From Pseudomonadota bacterium (GTDB lineage: Bacteria; Pseudomonadota; Alphaproteobacteria; Rhizobiales; Devosiaceae), in NCBI GenBank assembly GCA_023431205.1, contig JAEYXQ010000173.1:1-43012 (forward strand): a stretch of 43,012 nt of DNA, written 5' to 3'. Below, in pieces: positions 34,436-41,963 of this stretch (the stretch's first letter is position 1; the number at the start of each line of letters is the position of its first letter). The notes under the pieces were generated by a model. That model was not told where the DNA came from. It searched no databases and worked only from the letters and a program-made list of their open reading frames with translations. A program made the position numbers and the translations under genes.

Positions 34436-35614
34436 TTGACCGCGCAATTCTTCTATTCGTTGATCAACCCGGCAATCGCAGGGGTGCTGAGCGCTGCCTT
34501 TGCAGCGCTGTGGCTGTTCCGTCCCGGCGAAGGCTACCTCGCCCTTCTTGCCGGCTCGTTCCTGTTGTGCGGGTTCGGCTTCGCCGCCAACGATGTGCTG
34601 ATGTTCCCCGAGGGGCCGGTGCTTCGCCTGGTGGTGAATGCCTCGTTCTTCGCCGCCGTTCTTGGCATCTGCATCAGTGCCCTGGATCGGGTGCGGGCGC
34701 CCGTTCCGGTGCTGGGATACGCAGCGGTGTACGCTCTCGTGGCCACTTTCTTCTGCTGGTTCCTCTTTGTCACCCCGTCGATGGAGGCACGCGTCCACGT
34801 CATGCATGTGGGCCTGGGGACCCTCTCGGCGATGACCGTGCGACAACTGCTCGCTGCACGCCCCGCCACTTTGCTCGACCGCTTCTTTGTCGGCCTGGGT
34901 GTGTTCAGCGTCGGGCTGGCAGTGATCCGCAGCGCCGCCGTGCTGGTGAAGGGGCTCAATACCAGCCCCGATGCCCCCATCCAGGTCTCGCCCTACTGGG
35001 CCACCGTGCAGGCGATTACACCCGCCGTCGCGATCGCGGTGGCCATCATCTTCATGGTGGCGCTGGCCGCCCGGCTGTTCGGCGAACTCCGCAGGCAGGC
35101 TGACCGCGATTATCTCACCGGCCTTCTGAACCGGCGGGGGTTCGACCAGCGTGTGCTGCCCGCGCTCAGATCAGGGTCGGCAACCGGAGCCGCGGCCCTG
35201 TTGGTCCTCGACATCGACGATTTCAAGCAGATCAACGACAGCTTCGGCCATGCCGCCGGCGATGAAGTCATCGCTGCGGTGGGTCACGTGCTGGAGCGGC
35301 ATGGCCGTACCGAGCTCGTTGCCCGTTCGGGCGGCGAGGAGTACGCGCTGTTCTACACGCAAACCACTTGTGACGAGTTGGCGGAGATCGCGGACGACAT
35401 CCGCATAGGTCTGCGATCCATGCGCATCCCCTCGCTCCCGCGCAGCCGCTCGGTGACCGCCAGCATCGGCATACACCTGCGCCGCCACGCCGAGAGCCTG
35501 CGGGAGATGAAGATCCAGGCCGACCGCGCAATGTATCAGGTCAAATCCCACGGCAAGGACGCCGCTCAGATCGGCGCGCCGGAGCGGAAGCCGGTGCCGG
35601 TTGGCCTGGGATAA
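34436..35614 (+). CDS. membrane-anchored diguanylate cyclase (GGEEY variant)
   Basis: A 392-residue protein predicted to make cyclic di-GMP. About six membrane spans occupy residues 1-210 (no recognised sensory family), then a GGDEF domain with DYLTGLLNRRGFD, LDIDDFKQINDSFGHAAGDE and the active-site SGGEEYALF. GGEEx is a common active form; Tyr in the last place is rarer. The allosteric I-site RxxD expected five residues before GG is absent (GRTE), so product inhibition at that site is unlikely. The start codon is TTG 34436. It is divergent from dctB and stands alone. Second messenger control of polysaccharide production nearby is possible but not shown. Confidence 0.88.
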   Translation: MTAQFFYSLINPAIAGVLSAAFAALWLFRPGEGYLALLAGSFLLCGFGFAANDVLMFPEGPVLRLVVNASFFAAVLGICISALDRVRAPVPVLGYAAVYALVATFFCWFLFVTPSMEARVHVMHVGLGTLSAMTVRQLLAARPATLLDRFFVGLGVFSVGLAVIRSAAVLVKGLNTSPDAPIQVSPYWATVQAITPAVAIAVAIIFMVALAARLFGELRRQADRDYLTGLLNRRGFDQRVLPALRSGSATGAAALLVLDIDDFKQINDSFGHAAGDEVIAAVGHVLERHGRTELVARSGGEEYALFYTQTTCDELAEIADDIRIGLRSMRIPSLPRSRSVTASIGIHLRRHAESLREMKIQADRAMYQVKSHGKDAAQIGAPERKPVPVGLG

Positions 35615-35624
35615 GGGGAGAAAC

Positions 35625-35699
<75 letters not shown>

Positions 35700-35776
35700 T
35701 CCGGTGGCGGTTCCTACACGCTTCGAAGGGGTGCCGCAAGCCAAGCAATAGATCGCGAAATCGCTTGCCGAAGCGC

Positions 35777-35805
35777 TTGAACGGTCACCAAACCGCAGCT
35801 ATAAC
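35777..35805 (+). promoter_or_regulatory. sigma-70 promoter of tRNA-Pro
   Basis: TTGAAC (35777-35782) and TATAAC (35800-35805) are exactly 17 bases apart, each with five of six consensus bases. The predicted start near 35812 is about 47 bases upstream of the mature tRNA-Pro end, so a short 5' leader must be removed by RNase P. Confidence 0.7.
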
Positions 35806-35814
35806 GCCCCGCAT

Positions 35815-35852
35815 CGCGACGGGAACGACGACGTTCCATCCCGTATGTCGCG
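35815..35852 (+). other. hairpin in the tRNA-Pro 5' leader
   Basis: GGAACG (35822-35827) and CGTTCC (35832-35837) pair around an ACGA loop, and CGCGAC (35815-35820) can pair with GTCGCG (35847-35852) at the base with an asymmetric internal loop. The structure fills most of the predicted leader between promoter and tRNA. It may help processing; no T-run follows, so it is not a terminator. Confidence 0.45.
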
Positions 35853-35858
35853 TCCTGG

Positions 35859-35935
35859 CGGAGTATAGCGCAGCCTGGTAGCGCACCTGCTTCGGGAGCA
35901 GGGGGTCGCGTGTTCGAATCACGCTACTCCGACCA
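35859..35935 (+). tRNA. tRNA-Pro (CGG)
   Basis: Standard cloverleaf with acceptor CGGAGTA/TACTCCG, D region AGCGCAGCCTGGTAGCGC, anticodon stem CCTGC/GCAGG with loop TTCGGGA (anticodon CGG), T loop GTTCGAATC, discriminator A and encoded CCA (35933-35935). It has its own promoter and terminator and so is a single-gene unit. Confidence 0.97.
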
Positions 35936-35940
35936 ACATG

Positions 35941-35969
35941 GCCCGGCCTCTCACGAGGCCGGGCTTTTT
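35941..35969 (+). terminator. rho-independent terminator of tRNA-Pro
   Basis: A perfect 10-bp stem (GCCCGGCCTC / GAGGCCGGGC) with a TCAC loop is followed directly by five T residues, six bases after the tRNA 3' end. On the minus strand there is no T-run, so it should not terminate the incoming nir operon efficiently. Confidence 0.93.
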
Positions 35970-35983
35970 GTTGGCGGTACCCC

Positions 35984-36094
35984 TCAGAACGGAAAGCTGA
36001 CCCAGCCGAAGACCGCCAGCAGCACCAGTGTCGCCACCGCAGAAATCAGCAGCGATCCCACGCAGCCGAGCCGGTTGGAGAACAAAAAGAACAT
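35984..36094 (-). CDS. 36-residue single-span membrane protein
   Basis: Small open frame ATG 36094 to TGA 35984. The peptide begins MFFLFSNRLGCVGSLL and continues as one hydrophobic helix (LISAVATLVLLAVFGWV), ending SFPF. The N-terminal pattern FLFSNRLGC followed by a membrane helix recurs in small proteins of other bacteria as far as I recall, which supports it as real. It begins 11 bases after the stop of the upstream gene, so it is probably the last gene of the nir-cysG operon and translated by coupling, as its own RBS is weak. Function unknown. Confidence 0.65.
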   Translation of the reverse strand: MFFLFSNRLGCVGSLLISAVATLVLLAVFGWVSFPF

Positions 36095-36105
36095 CGGAGC
36101 CGCGG

Positions 36106-36498
36106 TCAGGACGAGCGGTCGGACGGGTCCGGGTTCTTGATGGTGATGTTGGGAGGCTGCCGGGCGGCATCAGTGGTCTGGTCTTCGTCGCTCTCGTTCC
36201 GGGACACGAAGCGGAAATCGTTGCTGAGAGTACCCGGCTCGTCCTCGTTGACCTTGACGGCGAGGTTCTGCTTGTCGAGTTCGGCGAACCATTCATCCCA
36301 GTCGGTCAGGTACCAGCCGCCATAAGGGTTTACGTCCGGCCCCTCATTGCGCTCGGCATTGAGGGCGTGCTGTCCGAACGTGATCTGCAGCAGCCGGCGG
36401 TCCTCGTGGACGTCCGGCGTGTCCATCAGCATCGGGTTGCCGCCGCGGGCTGTTGCCCAATAGCGAATCTCTTCGGGGGAAGTCAAAATCCTGGACAT
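36106..36498 (-). CDS. small conserved hypothetical protein
   Basis: A 130-residue acidic, soluble protein with no known domain. ATG 36498 has AGGAGAA about 8 bases upstream. The sequence (SPEEIRYWATARGGNPML, RRLLQITFGQHAL, GGWYLTDWDEWFAELDKQNLAVKV) resembles a family of short proteins with the arrangement I-x-x-W-A-x-x-R-G-G, L-L-x-I-x-F and W-D-E-W/F-F, often left hypothetical. The last 35 residues are polar and probably disordered. It follows cysG by about 80 bases on the same strand, but nothing links it directly to siroheme or nitrite. Confidence 0.75.
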   Translation of the reverse strand: MSRILTSPEEIRYWATARGGNPMLMDTPDVHEDRRLLQITFGQHALNAERNEGPDVNPYGGWYLTDWDEWFAELDKQNLAVKVNEDEPGTLSNDFRFVSRNESDEDQTTDAARQPPNITIKNPDPSDRSS

Positions 36499-36577
36499 GC
36501 GCACATTCTCCTGTCGGGAGGATGAAGCGGCAGCGCCGGTTTGGGTTCCCTGCGCCACCGAGCGGCAATTGCCCGGT

Positions 36578-38005
36578 TCAGGTACCGGTCGAAACCTGCG
36601 GGAGTTGTTCCGGCAGACGCAGGCGCAGGGCTTCCCCTATCCCGATGACCACGGGCCGCGACAGGTCGATGTCGCTGCTGCCAAGCGCCGCCAGCGTCAG
36701 GTGCTGCATCTGCTGCTGCGGCCGGCTTACATCGGTTGCAACGACCACCGGCGTACCGCCATCCAGCCCCGCCTCGAGCAATCTGTCGGCCAGCACCGGT
36801 GCCGTGCGCCCAGCCATGTAATAGATGTGCGTGGTTGCCGGATCGGCGAGTGCCCGCCAGTCCAGATTGCCCGGCAGGCGCCCGTCCCTGGCGTGGCCAG
36901 TGACGAACCGCACTGATTGAGCGCAGTCGCGATGGGTCAGCGACAGCTTCAACTGCGCTGCCAGTGCAAGCGCCGTGGTGATGCCGGGCACCACCTCCAC
37001 AGGGATACCCTCGCGCTCGAGTTCGGCAAGCTCCTCCCCTGCCCGGCCGAAGATCATCGGATCGCCCGACTTGAGCCGCACCACATGGCGGCCGGCCTTG
37101 GCCAGGCTGATCATGGTGCGGTTGATGTCTTCCTGGCGGCAACTGTCGCGCCCGCCGCGCTTGCCGACCAGAATGCGCCTGGCCTCGCGCCGCGCCAGCT
37201 CCAGCACCTCGTCCGAAACGAGGTCGTCGAACAGGATCACATCGGCCGCCTGCAGCGCCCGCAATGCCTTGAGGGTCAGGAAGTCGGCATCGCCCGGTCC
37301 AGCGCCCACAAGGGTCACCCGGCCCGCCCTTGCTCCGGTCGCTTCGCCGAGCCAGGCAGCGACGTCGGCGCGCGCAGCACCCTTGCGGAAGGCCGCGCTT
37401 GCCAGCCGCTCCCAGAAGTCCCGCCGTTCGGCTCCGGGCCGCAGCCGCTCAGTCACCTGGTTGCGCACCTGCCGAGCCAGTGCGGCCCATTCCGCAAGTG
37501 CTGCAGGCAACACCGTTTCGATCCGCTGCCGCACTGCCTGGCCGAGGATGGGCGCTGCTCCGGTGGTGGAAATGCCAACCACCACCGGCGAGCGGTTCAC
37601 CACCGAACCGAACTGGAAATCGCAGAAGGCGGGCTTGTCGATCACGTTGACCGGCACACCCGACCGCCGTGCCGCTGCAACGAAATGGGTGGCTTCCTCT
37701 TCCTCGCAGTCGCCGACCGCAAGCGCATAGTCGTCCCAGCCGAGCGTGGCCCAGTGCCGGTCGTGGTGAACCACCACCCCTGCACGTGCAAGGGCCGACA
37801 TCTCGTCTGACAGTTCTCCTGCAGGCGCGGCGACGTCCACCGTCGCGCCGGTTGCCGCCAGCAGTTCCGCTTTCCAGGCGGCGGCTTCCGAGCCGCCAGC
37901 CACCAGCACGCGCTTGCCGGCGAGGGTGTAGAAGACCGGCAGCGTCGACAGCGCCGTCATGCGGGGCCGCGGGGCAGTTGCGGGCATGCGGGGCACTATT
38001 CTCAT
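36578..38005 (-). CDS. cysG: siroheme synthase (multifunctional CysG)
   Basis: Makes siroheme, the prosthetic group of NirB, from uroporphyrinogen III. The 475-residue protein has the N-terminal precorrin-2 dehydrogenase/ferrochelatase part (residues about 1-210: KRVLVAGGSEAAAWKAELL, DKPAFCDFQFGSVVNRSPVVVGIST) and the C-terminal SAM uroporphyrinogen methyltransferase (about 215-460: VTLVGAGPGDADFLTLKAL, DDLVSDEVL, KRGGRDSCRQEDIN, RLKSGDPMIFGRAGEE, VVPGITTALA, THRDCAQSVRFVTGH). ATG 38005 is chosen since AAGGAGA precedes it; a GTG at 38026 would add seven residues. It follows the nitrite channel gene by a short gap in the operon. Confidence 0.94.
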   Translation of the reverse strand: MRIVPRMPATAPRPRMTALSTLPVFYTLAGKRVLVAGGSEAAAWKAELLAATGATVDVAAPAGELSDEMSALARAGVVVHHDRHWATLGWDDYALAVGDCEEEEATHFVAAARRSGVPVNVIDKPAFCDFQFGSVVNRSPVVVGISTTGAAPILGQAVRQRIETVLPAALAEWAALARQVRNQVTERLRPGAERRDFWERLASAAFRKGAARADVAAWLGEATGARAGRVTLVGAGPGDADFLTLKALRALQAADVILFDDLVSDEVLELARREARRILVGKRGGRDSCRQEDINRTMISLAKAGRHVVRLKSGDPMIFGRAGEELAELEREGIPVEVVPGITTALALAAQLKLSLTHRDCAQSVRFVTGHARDGRLPGNLDWRALADPATTHIYYMAGRTAPVLADRLLEAGLDGGTPVVVATDVSRPQQQMQHLTLAALGSSDIDLSRPVVIGIGEALRLRLPEQLPQVSTGT

Positions 38006-38028
38006 CTGCCGGTCTCCTTCCTTCACGC

Positions 38029-38883
38029 CTACTCGGCCGCGACGGTGTTGGCGTCGAGGTCCCGCGCGGCGACCGGCTGCGGGCGGCTGGGAGCGGTGCG
38101 GCTGTGGGTGGCATAGAGGGTGAGGCCGACAAAAGTCAGGCCTCCGACCAGGTTACCGATGACGGTCGGGATCTCGTTCCAGACCATGTAGTCCCAGAAG
38201 GAGAACTGGCCGCCGAGCAGGATGCCCGAGGGGAACAGGAACATGTTCACGATCGAATGCTCGAAGCCCATGTAGAAGAAGACCATCACGGGCATCCACA
38301 TGCCGAGCACCTTGCCGGTCACCGAGTTCGACATCATGGCGGCGACCACGCCCGTGGACACCATCCAGTTGCAGAGCACGCCGCGGATGAACAGCGTCAG
38401 CATGCCGGCGGCGCCATGGGCGGCGTAGCCGAGCGTACGTCCTTCTCCGATGTGACCGATCCGCTCGCCCACCGCATCGGGCGCCTGCGTGAACCCGAAG
38501 GTAACGACCACCGCCATCATCAGGGCCACGGTCATGGCGCCGGCGAAGTTGCCGATGAACACCAGCCCCCAGTTGCGGAGCACCCCGGCCGGGGTCACGC
38601 CCGGCCGCTTGTCGATCAGCGCCAGCGGCACCAGCGTGAAGACGCCGGTAAGGAGGTCGAAGCCCATGAGATAGAGCAGGCAGAAGCCGACGGGGAACAG
38701 GATCGCGCCCGCCAGTGGCTGGCCCGTCTGCACGGTGATGGTGATGGCGAAGGCGGCGGCAAGCGCCAGGATAGCGCCGGCCATATAGGCGCGGATCAGC
38801 GTGTCGCGCGTCGACATGAAGACCTTCGCCTCGCCGGCATCGATCATTTTCTTGATGAAGTCCTTGGGGGCTACGTAGTCCAT
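38029..38883 (-). CDS. nirC: formate/nitrite transporter (FNT family) channel, probable nitrite carrier
   Basis: A 284-residue membrane protein with six spans. FNT motifs visible: AGAILALAAAFAITI, FPVGFCLLYLMGFDLLTGVF, NWGLVFIGNFAGAM, RGVLCNWMVSTGVVAA (the FNT loop with conserved Asn-Trp), MWMPVMVFFYMGFEHSIVNMF with central His, and NLVGGLTFVGL. ATG 38883 has AGGAGAG 7 bases upstream; open sequence upstream to 39078 reads nirD in another frame. Between nirD and cysG its job is most likely nitrite uptake or export, matching NirC, though formate cannot be excluded from sequence. Confidence 0.9.
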   Translation of the reverse strand: MDYVAPKDFIKKMIDAGEAKVFMSTRDTLIRAYMAGAILALAAAFAITITVQTGQPLAGAILFPVGFCLLYLMGFDLLTGVFTLVPLALIDKRPGVTPAGVLRNWGLVFIGNFAGAMTVALMMAVVVTFGFTQAPDAVGERIGHIGEGRTLGYAAHGAAGMLTLFIRGVLCNWMVSTGVVAAMMSNSVTGKVLGMWMPVMVFFYMGFEHSIVNMFLFPSGILLGGQFSFWDYMVWNEIPTVIGNLVGGLTFVGLTLYATHSRTAPSRPQPVAARDLDANTVAAE

Positions 38884-38917
38884 TTTCGTCTCTCCTGAGG
38901 AAGGCAGTTTGGGGGGA

Positions 38918-39253
38918 TCAGGCGGCGGTTGCCGCCCCGAAACTTTCAGCATCGATGAGGATGCGGTTCTGGTGGAGGCGGAGCGGATAGGTGCGCACCG
39001 CCCCTTCATCGGCGCCTTGGGCGAGGCCGGTTTCGAGCGAGAACACCCAGTTGTGCAGCGGACAGGTGACCTGAGCACCGTGGACGATGCCGTTGCTCAG
39101 CGGCCCACCCTTGTGCGGGCACTGGTCGTCGATGGCGAAGACCTGGTCGTCTGCGGTGCGGAACACCGCGATCTTGCCAAGGGGGGTATTCATGCAGCGA
39201 GCGCCGCGGCGCGGCACGTCCGTGAGGTGGCCAATATCGATCCAGTCGGTCAT
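38918..39253 (-). CDS. nirD: nitrite reductase small subunit, Rieske-type
   Basis: A 111-residue small subunit for NirB. A complete Rieske [2Fe-2S] ligand set is present: CPHKGG (Cys and His) and CPLHNW (Cys and His), so it probably carries a cluster, unlike E. coli NirD which lost the ligands. The motif DDQCPHKGGPLSNGIVHG is typical of assimilatory NirD. ATG 39253 is preferred since GGAG lies 8 bases upstream; ATG 39259, overlapping the nirB TGA, is also possible. Coupled to nirB. Confidence 0.94.
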   Translation of the reverse strand: MTDWIDIGHLTDVPRRGARCMNTPLGKIAVFRTADDQVFAIDDQCPHKGGPLSNGIVHGAQVTCPLHNWVFSLETGLAQGADEGAVRTYPLRLHQNRILIDAESFGAATAA

Positions 39254-39258
39254 GACCA

Positions 39259-41706
39259 TCACTCCGCTGCCTGCATCATCTGGAAGTCGGCCATGGCCGC
39301 GAATTCATGCGCGTCCTTGCCGTTGACGCGCTCCTCCCAGGGGTCGACCTGGGCGAACTTCTGCGAATGAACGAACCGCTCGAAGAGCTGGCGGCGCTTG
39401 CCCAGATCCAGGACCACATGGGCCTTGATCGAGTCCGAACCCACCCGCTTGATCCATTTGTAGATGCGTTCGAGATAGCGCCCCTGCTCGCGATAGAGCT
39501 GGGTGAGGGCGGCGATGATCTCGACCGCCTCGTCTTCGGTCCTGGCGTGGCAGAGGACCTCGGTGCCCTTGATGTCGAGCCCGGCAGCGCCACCGAAGTG
39601 GATCTCGTGGCCGGAGTCGACGCAGATCACGCCGATGTCCTTGCAGGTCGCTTCGGCACAGTTCCGCGGGCATCCGGATACGGCCAGCTTCAGCTTGGCC
39701 GGGGTCCAACTGCCCCACATGAACTTCTCGATCCTGACTCCGAGCCCGGTCGAATCCTGGGTGCCGAAGCGGCACCAGTCGGACCCGACGCAGGTCTTCA
39801 CTGTCCTCAAGCCCTTGGCATAGGCCGCACCCGAGACCATGCCGGCCTTGTTGAGGTCAGCCCAGACCGCGGGCAGGTCTTCCTTCTTGACCCCGAGCAG
39901 GTCGATACGTTGACCGCCGGTCACCTTGATGGTGGGAACATCGAACTTCTCCGCCACATCGGCGATGGCGCGCAGCTCGGCGACGTTGGTGATGCCGCCG
40001 AACATGCGAGGCACCACGGAATAGGTGCCGTCCTTCTGGATGTTGGCGTGGACGCGCTCGTTGATGAAGCGGGACTGCCCGTCATCCTCGTATTCGCCGG
40101 GCCAGGTCGCCACGAGATAGTAGTTCAGCGCCGGGCGGCACTTGGCGCAGCCGCAGCTGGTTTTCCAGCCGAGTTCCTGCATCACTGCGGGAATGGACTT
40201 GAGGTCCTGCGCCACGATCAGGCGGCGCACCTCGTCATGGCCCAGCTCGGTGCAGGGGCACATGGGCTGGATCGCCGCCGGATTGTAGCTGTCGCCGAGC
40301 GTTGCCATCAGCAACTTCTCGACCAGTCCGGTGCACGAGCCGCAGGAGGCGGAGGCCTTGGTGTGTGCCCGCACGTCATCGAGCGAGGTCAGGCCCTTGC
40401 CGACGATGGCGCTGGTGATGGCGCCCTTGCACACGCCGTTGCAGCCGCAAATTTCCGCTTCGGGCGGGAGGGCCGCCACGGCGGCAACCGGATCGGCGGT
40501 CGCACCACCGGAATAGCTTTGGCCGTAGATCAGCGTCTCGCGCATCGGCGCAACATCGACGCCCCGCTTCAACAGGTCGAAAAACCAGGAGCCGTCGGCC
40601 GTGTCGCCGTAAAGCACGGCGCCGAGCACGCGATTGTCCTTGAGGATCACCCGCTTGTAGACCCCCGCTGCGGCGTCGCGCAGCACGATCTCCTCGCGGT
40701 CGTCGCCCTCGGCGAAGTCACCGGCCGAATAGAGGCTGACACCGGTGACCTTGAGCTGGGTCGCGGTCTTCACCGGCGCGAAGGCCGCCTCGTCACCCAC
40801 CAGGGTCTTGGCGGCCACCTTGGCCATGTCATAGAGCGGGGCGACGAGGCCATAGACGGTCTGCCGGTGCTCCACGCACTCGCCGATGGCAAGGATCTCC
40901 GGATCGGACGTCTGCATGGCGTCGTCGACGACGATGCCGCGCCCCACCTCAATGCCGGCATCGGTGGCAAGGCGCGTTTCCGGGCGGATTCCTGCGGCCA
41001 TCACCACCAGATCTGCGGGGTAGACCGTACCATCCTCGAGTGCCACCGCCTCGACCCGGCCATTGCCGAGAATAGCCTTGGTCTGCGCCTTGCAGTGCAC
41101 CTTGATGCCGCGGCCCTCGAGTTTGCGGCGCAGCAGGTAGCCGGCGGCGGCGTCGAGCTGGCGCTCCATCAGGTGACCGGCAAGATGCAGCACCACCACA
41201 TCCATGCCGCGCCCGCGCAGGGCAGCGGCGGCTTCGAGGCCGAGCAGGCCGCCGCCGATCACCACCGCCTTTGCGTCCGGTCTGGCGGCGGCTGTGACCA
41301 TGGCCTCGACGTCGTCGAGGTCGCGAAAGGCCCGGACGCCGGGCAGGTCACGACCCGCGATGGGCAGGATGAACGGGGCCGAACCGGTGGCGATCACCAG
41401 CCGGTCGTATGGGGTCTCGACCCCGTCGGCGAACACCGCCTTGGCGGCGCGGTCGATCTTGGTGACCGTCTGGCCGAAGCGGGTCCGCACGCCGTGGGCG
41501 GTGTACCAGTCGGCATCGTGGGTGACGATCTGCTCGTAGGTCTTCTCGCCCGCCAGGACGGGGGAGAGCATGATTCTGTTGTAGTTTCCGCGCGGTTCGG
41601 CCCCGAACAGGGTGACTTCGAACCGATCCGGATGCGCTTCGAAGAGGTGCTCCAGCATTCGACCCGAGGCCATGCCGGCACCGATAACGACGAGTTTTTC
41701 CCGCAT
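39259..41706 (-). CDS. nirB: assimilatory nitrite reductase [NAD(P)H] large subunit
   Basis: Reduces nitrite to ammonium in the cytoplasm. The 815-residue protein has the NAD(P)H/FAD oxidoreductase half (VVIGAGMASGRMLEHL at the start, IATGSAPFILPI, VVIGGGLLGLEAAAAL, VMAAGIRPET), a BFD-like [2Fe-2S] domain near residue 417 (CGCNGVCKGAI, ASCGSCTGLVEKL), and the sulfite/nitrite reductase half with KTCVGSDWCRFGTQDS near 635 and the siroheme-[4Fe-4S] Cys motif SGCPRNCAEATCKD near 679. ATG 41706 is preferred over GTG 41715, since a GGAG precedes it, though the spacing is short. The start lies just after an attenuator-like hairpin. Confidence 0.95.
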   Translation of the reverse strand: MREKLVVIGAGMASGRMLEHLFEAHPDRFEVTLFGAEPRGNYNRIMLSPVLAGEKTYEQIVTHDADWYTAHGVRTRFGQTVTKIDRAAKAVFADGVETPYDRLVIATGSAPFILPIAGRDLPGVRAFRDLDDVEAMVTAAARPDAKAVVIGGGLLGLEAAAALRGRGMDVVVLHLAGHLMERQLDAAAGYLLRRKLEGRGIKVHCKAQTKAILGNGRVEAVALEDGTVYPADLVVMAAGIRPETRLATDAGIEVGRGIVVDDAMQTSDPEILAIGECVEHRQTVYGLVAPLYDMAKVAAKTLVGDEAAFAPVKTATQLKVTGVSLYSAGDFAEGDDREEIVLRDAAAGVYKRVILKDNRVLGAVLYGDTADGSWFFDLLKRGVDVAPMRETLIYGQSYSGGATADPVAAVAALPPEAEICGCNGVCKGAITSAIVGKGLTSLDDVRAHTKASASCGSCTGLVEKLLMATLGDSYNPAAIQPMCPCTELGHDEVRRLIVAQDLKSIPAVMQELGWKTSCGCAKCRPALNYYLVATWPGEYEDDGQSRFINERVHANIQKDGTYSVVPRMFGGITNVAELRAIADVAEKFDVPTIKVTGGQRIDLLGVKKEDLPAVWADLNKAGMVSGAAYAKGLRTVKTCVGSDWCRFGTQDSTGLGVRIEKFMWGSWTPAKLKLAVSGCPRNCAEATCKDIGVICVDSGHEIHFGGAAGLDIKGTEVLCHARTEDEAVEIIAALTQLYREQGRYLERIYKWIKRVGSDSIKAHVVLDLGKRRQLFERFVHSQKFAQVDPWEERVNGKDAHEFAAMADFQMMQAAE

Positions 41707-41725
41707 TCGCTCCACTCAAAACGAA

Positions 41726-41781
41726 AACGCCGCCAACCAGCAGGGCCACGTCGAAGACGCGGATCTGAGGTTGGCGGCGTT
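41726..41781 (-). terminator. leader attenuator (conditional terminator) upstream of nirB
   Basis: AACGCCGCCAACC and GGTTGGCGGCGTT (41726-41738 and 41769-41781 on the plus strand) form a perfect 13-bp stem with a 30-base loop that has a small inner hairpin. On the minus strand the stem is followed by TTTTCGTTTTG, a broken T-run, ending about 10 bases before the nirB start. A terminator directly before a coding sequence, with a promoter upstream, fits antitermination control as in NasR or NasT systems. Confidence 0.75.
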
Positions 41782-41824
41782 GCCAAATCTGTGGCGCCCG
41801 TCCTTGGACGCTCGGGAACATCAG

Positions 41825-41841
41825 TGCAGGTTCTGTGCCAA
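41825..41841 (-). promoter_or_regulatory. sigma-54-like promoter for nirB
   Basis: Minus strand reads TTGGCACAGAACCTGCA, with the required GG-N10-GC spacing and good agreement with the -24 element (TTGGCAC) and partial agreement at -12 (CTGCA rather than TTGCA). The predicted start near 41814 gives a leader of about 108 bases that contains the attenuator hairpin. An 8-base direct repeat GTTTGGCA occurs just upstream with a 12-base period, and overlaps the -24 box. Confidence 0.65.
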
Positions 41842-41963
41842 ACCGGTTGCCAAACGTTACCGCCAGCGCTTTCAACGGGTTAGTTCTGCAGTGAAACTGC
41901 GAACCCCTCGCGCTACCCTGCTGCTTCGCACAGCAGAAAAGCAATTTGCTTAAACGATGGGCA

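Noticed and set aside
38884..39078. N-terminal extension of the FNT channel frame
   Set aside because: It reads nirD in another frame; ATG 38883 has a strong RBS and begins the conserved sequence.
39307..41883. 858-codon open frame on the plus strand opposite nirB
   Set aside because: It is antisense to a clearly real gene, arises from high GC bias, and its translation is His/Gly/Arg-rich with no motifs.
41918..41936. hairpin CTGCTG/CAGCAG just after the nitrate-binding gene as its terminator
   Set aside because: On the minus strand no T-run follows the stem; the T-run is on the wrong side. It may still be a processing or protein-binding element.
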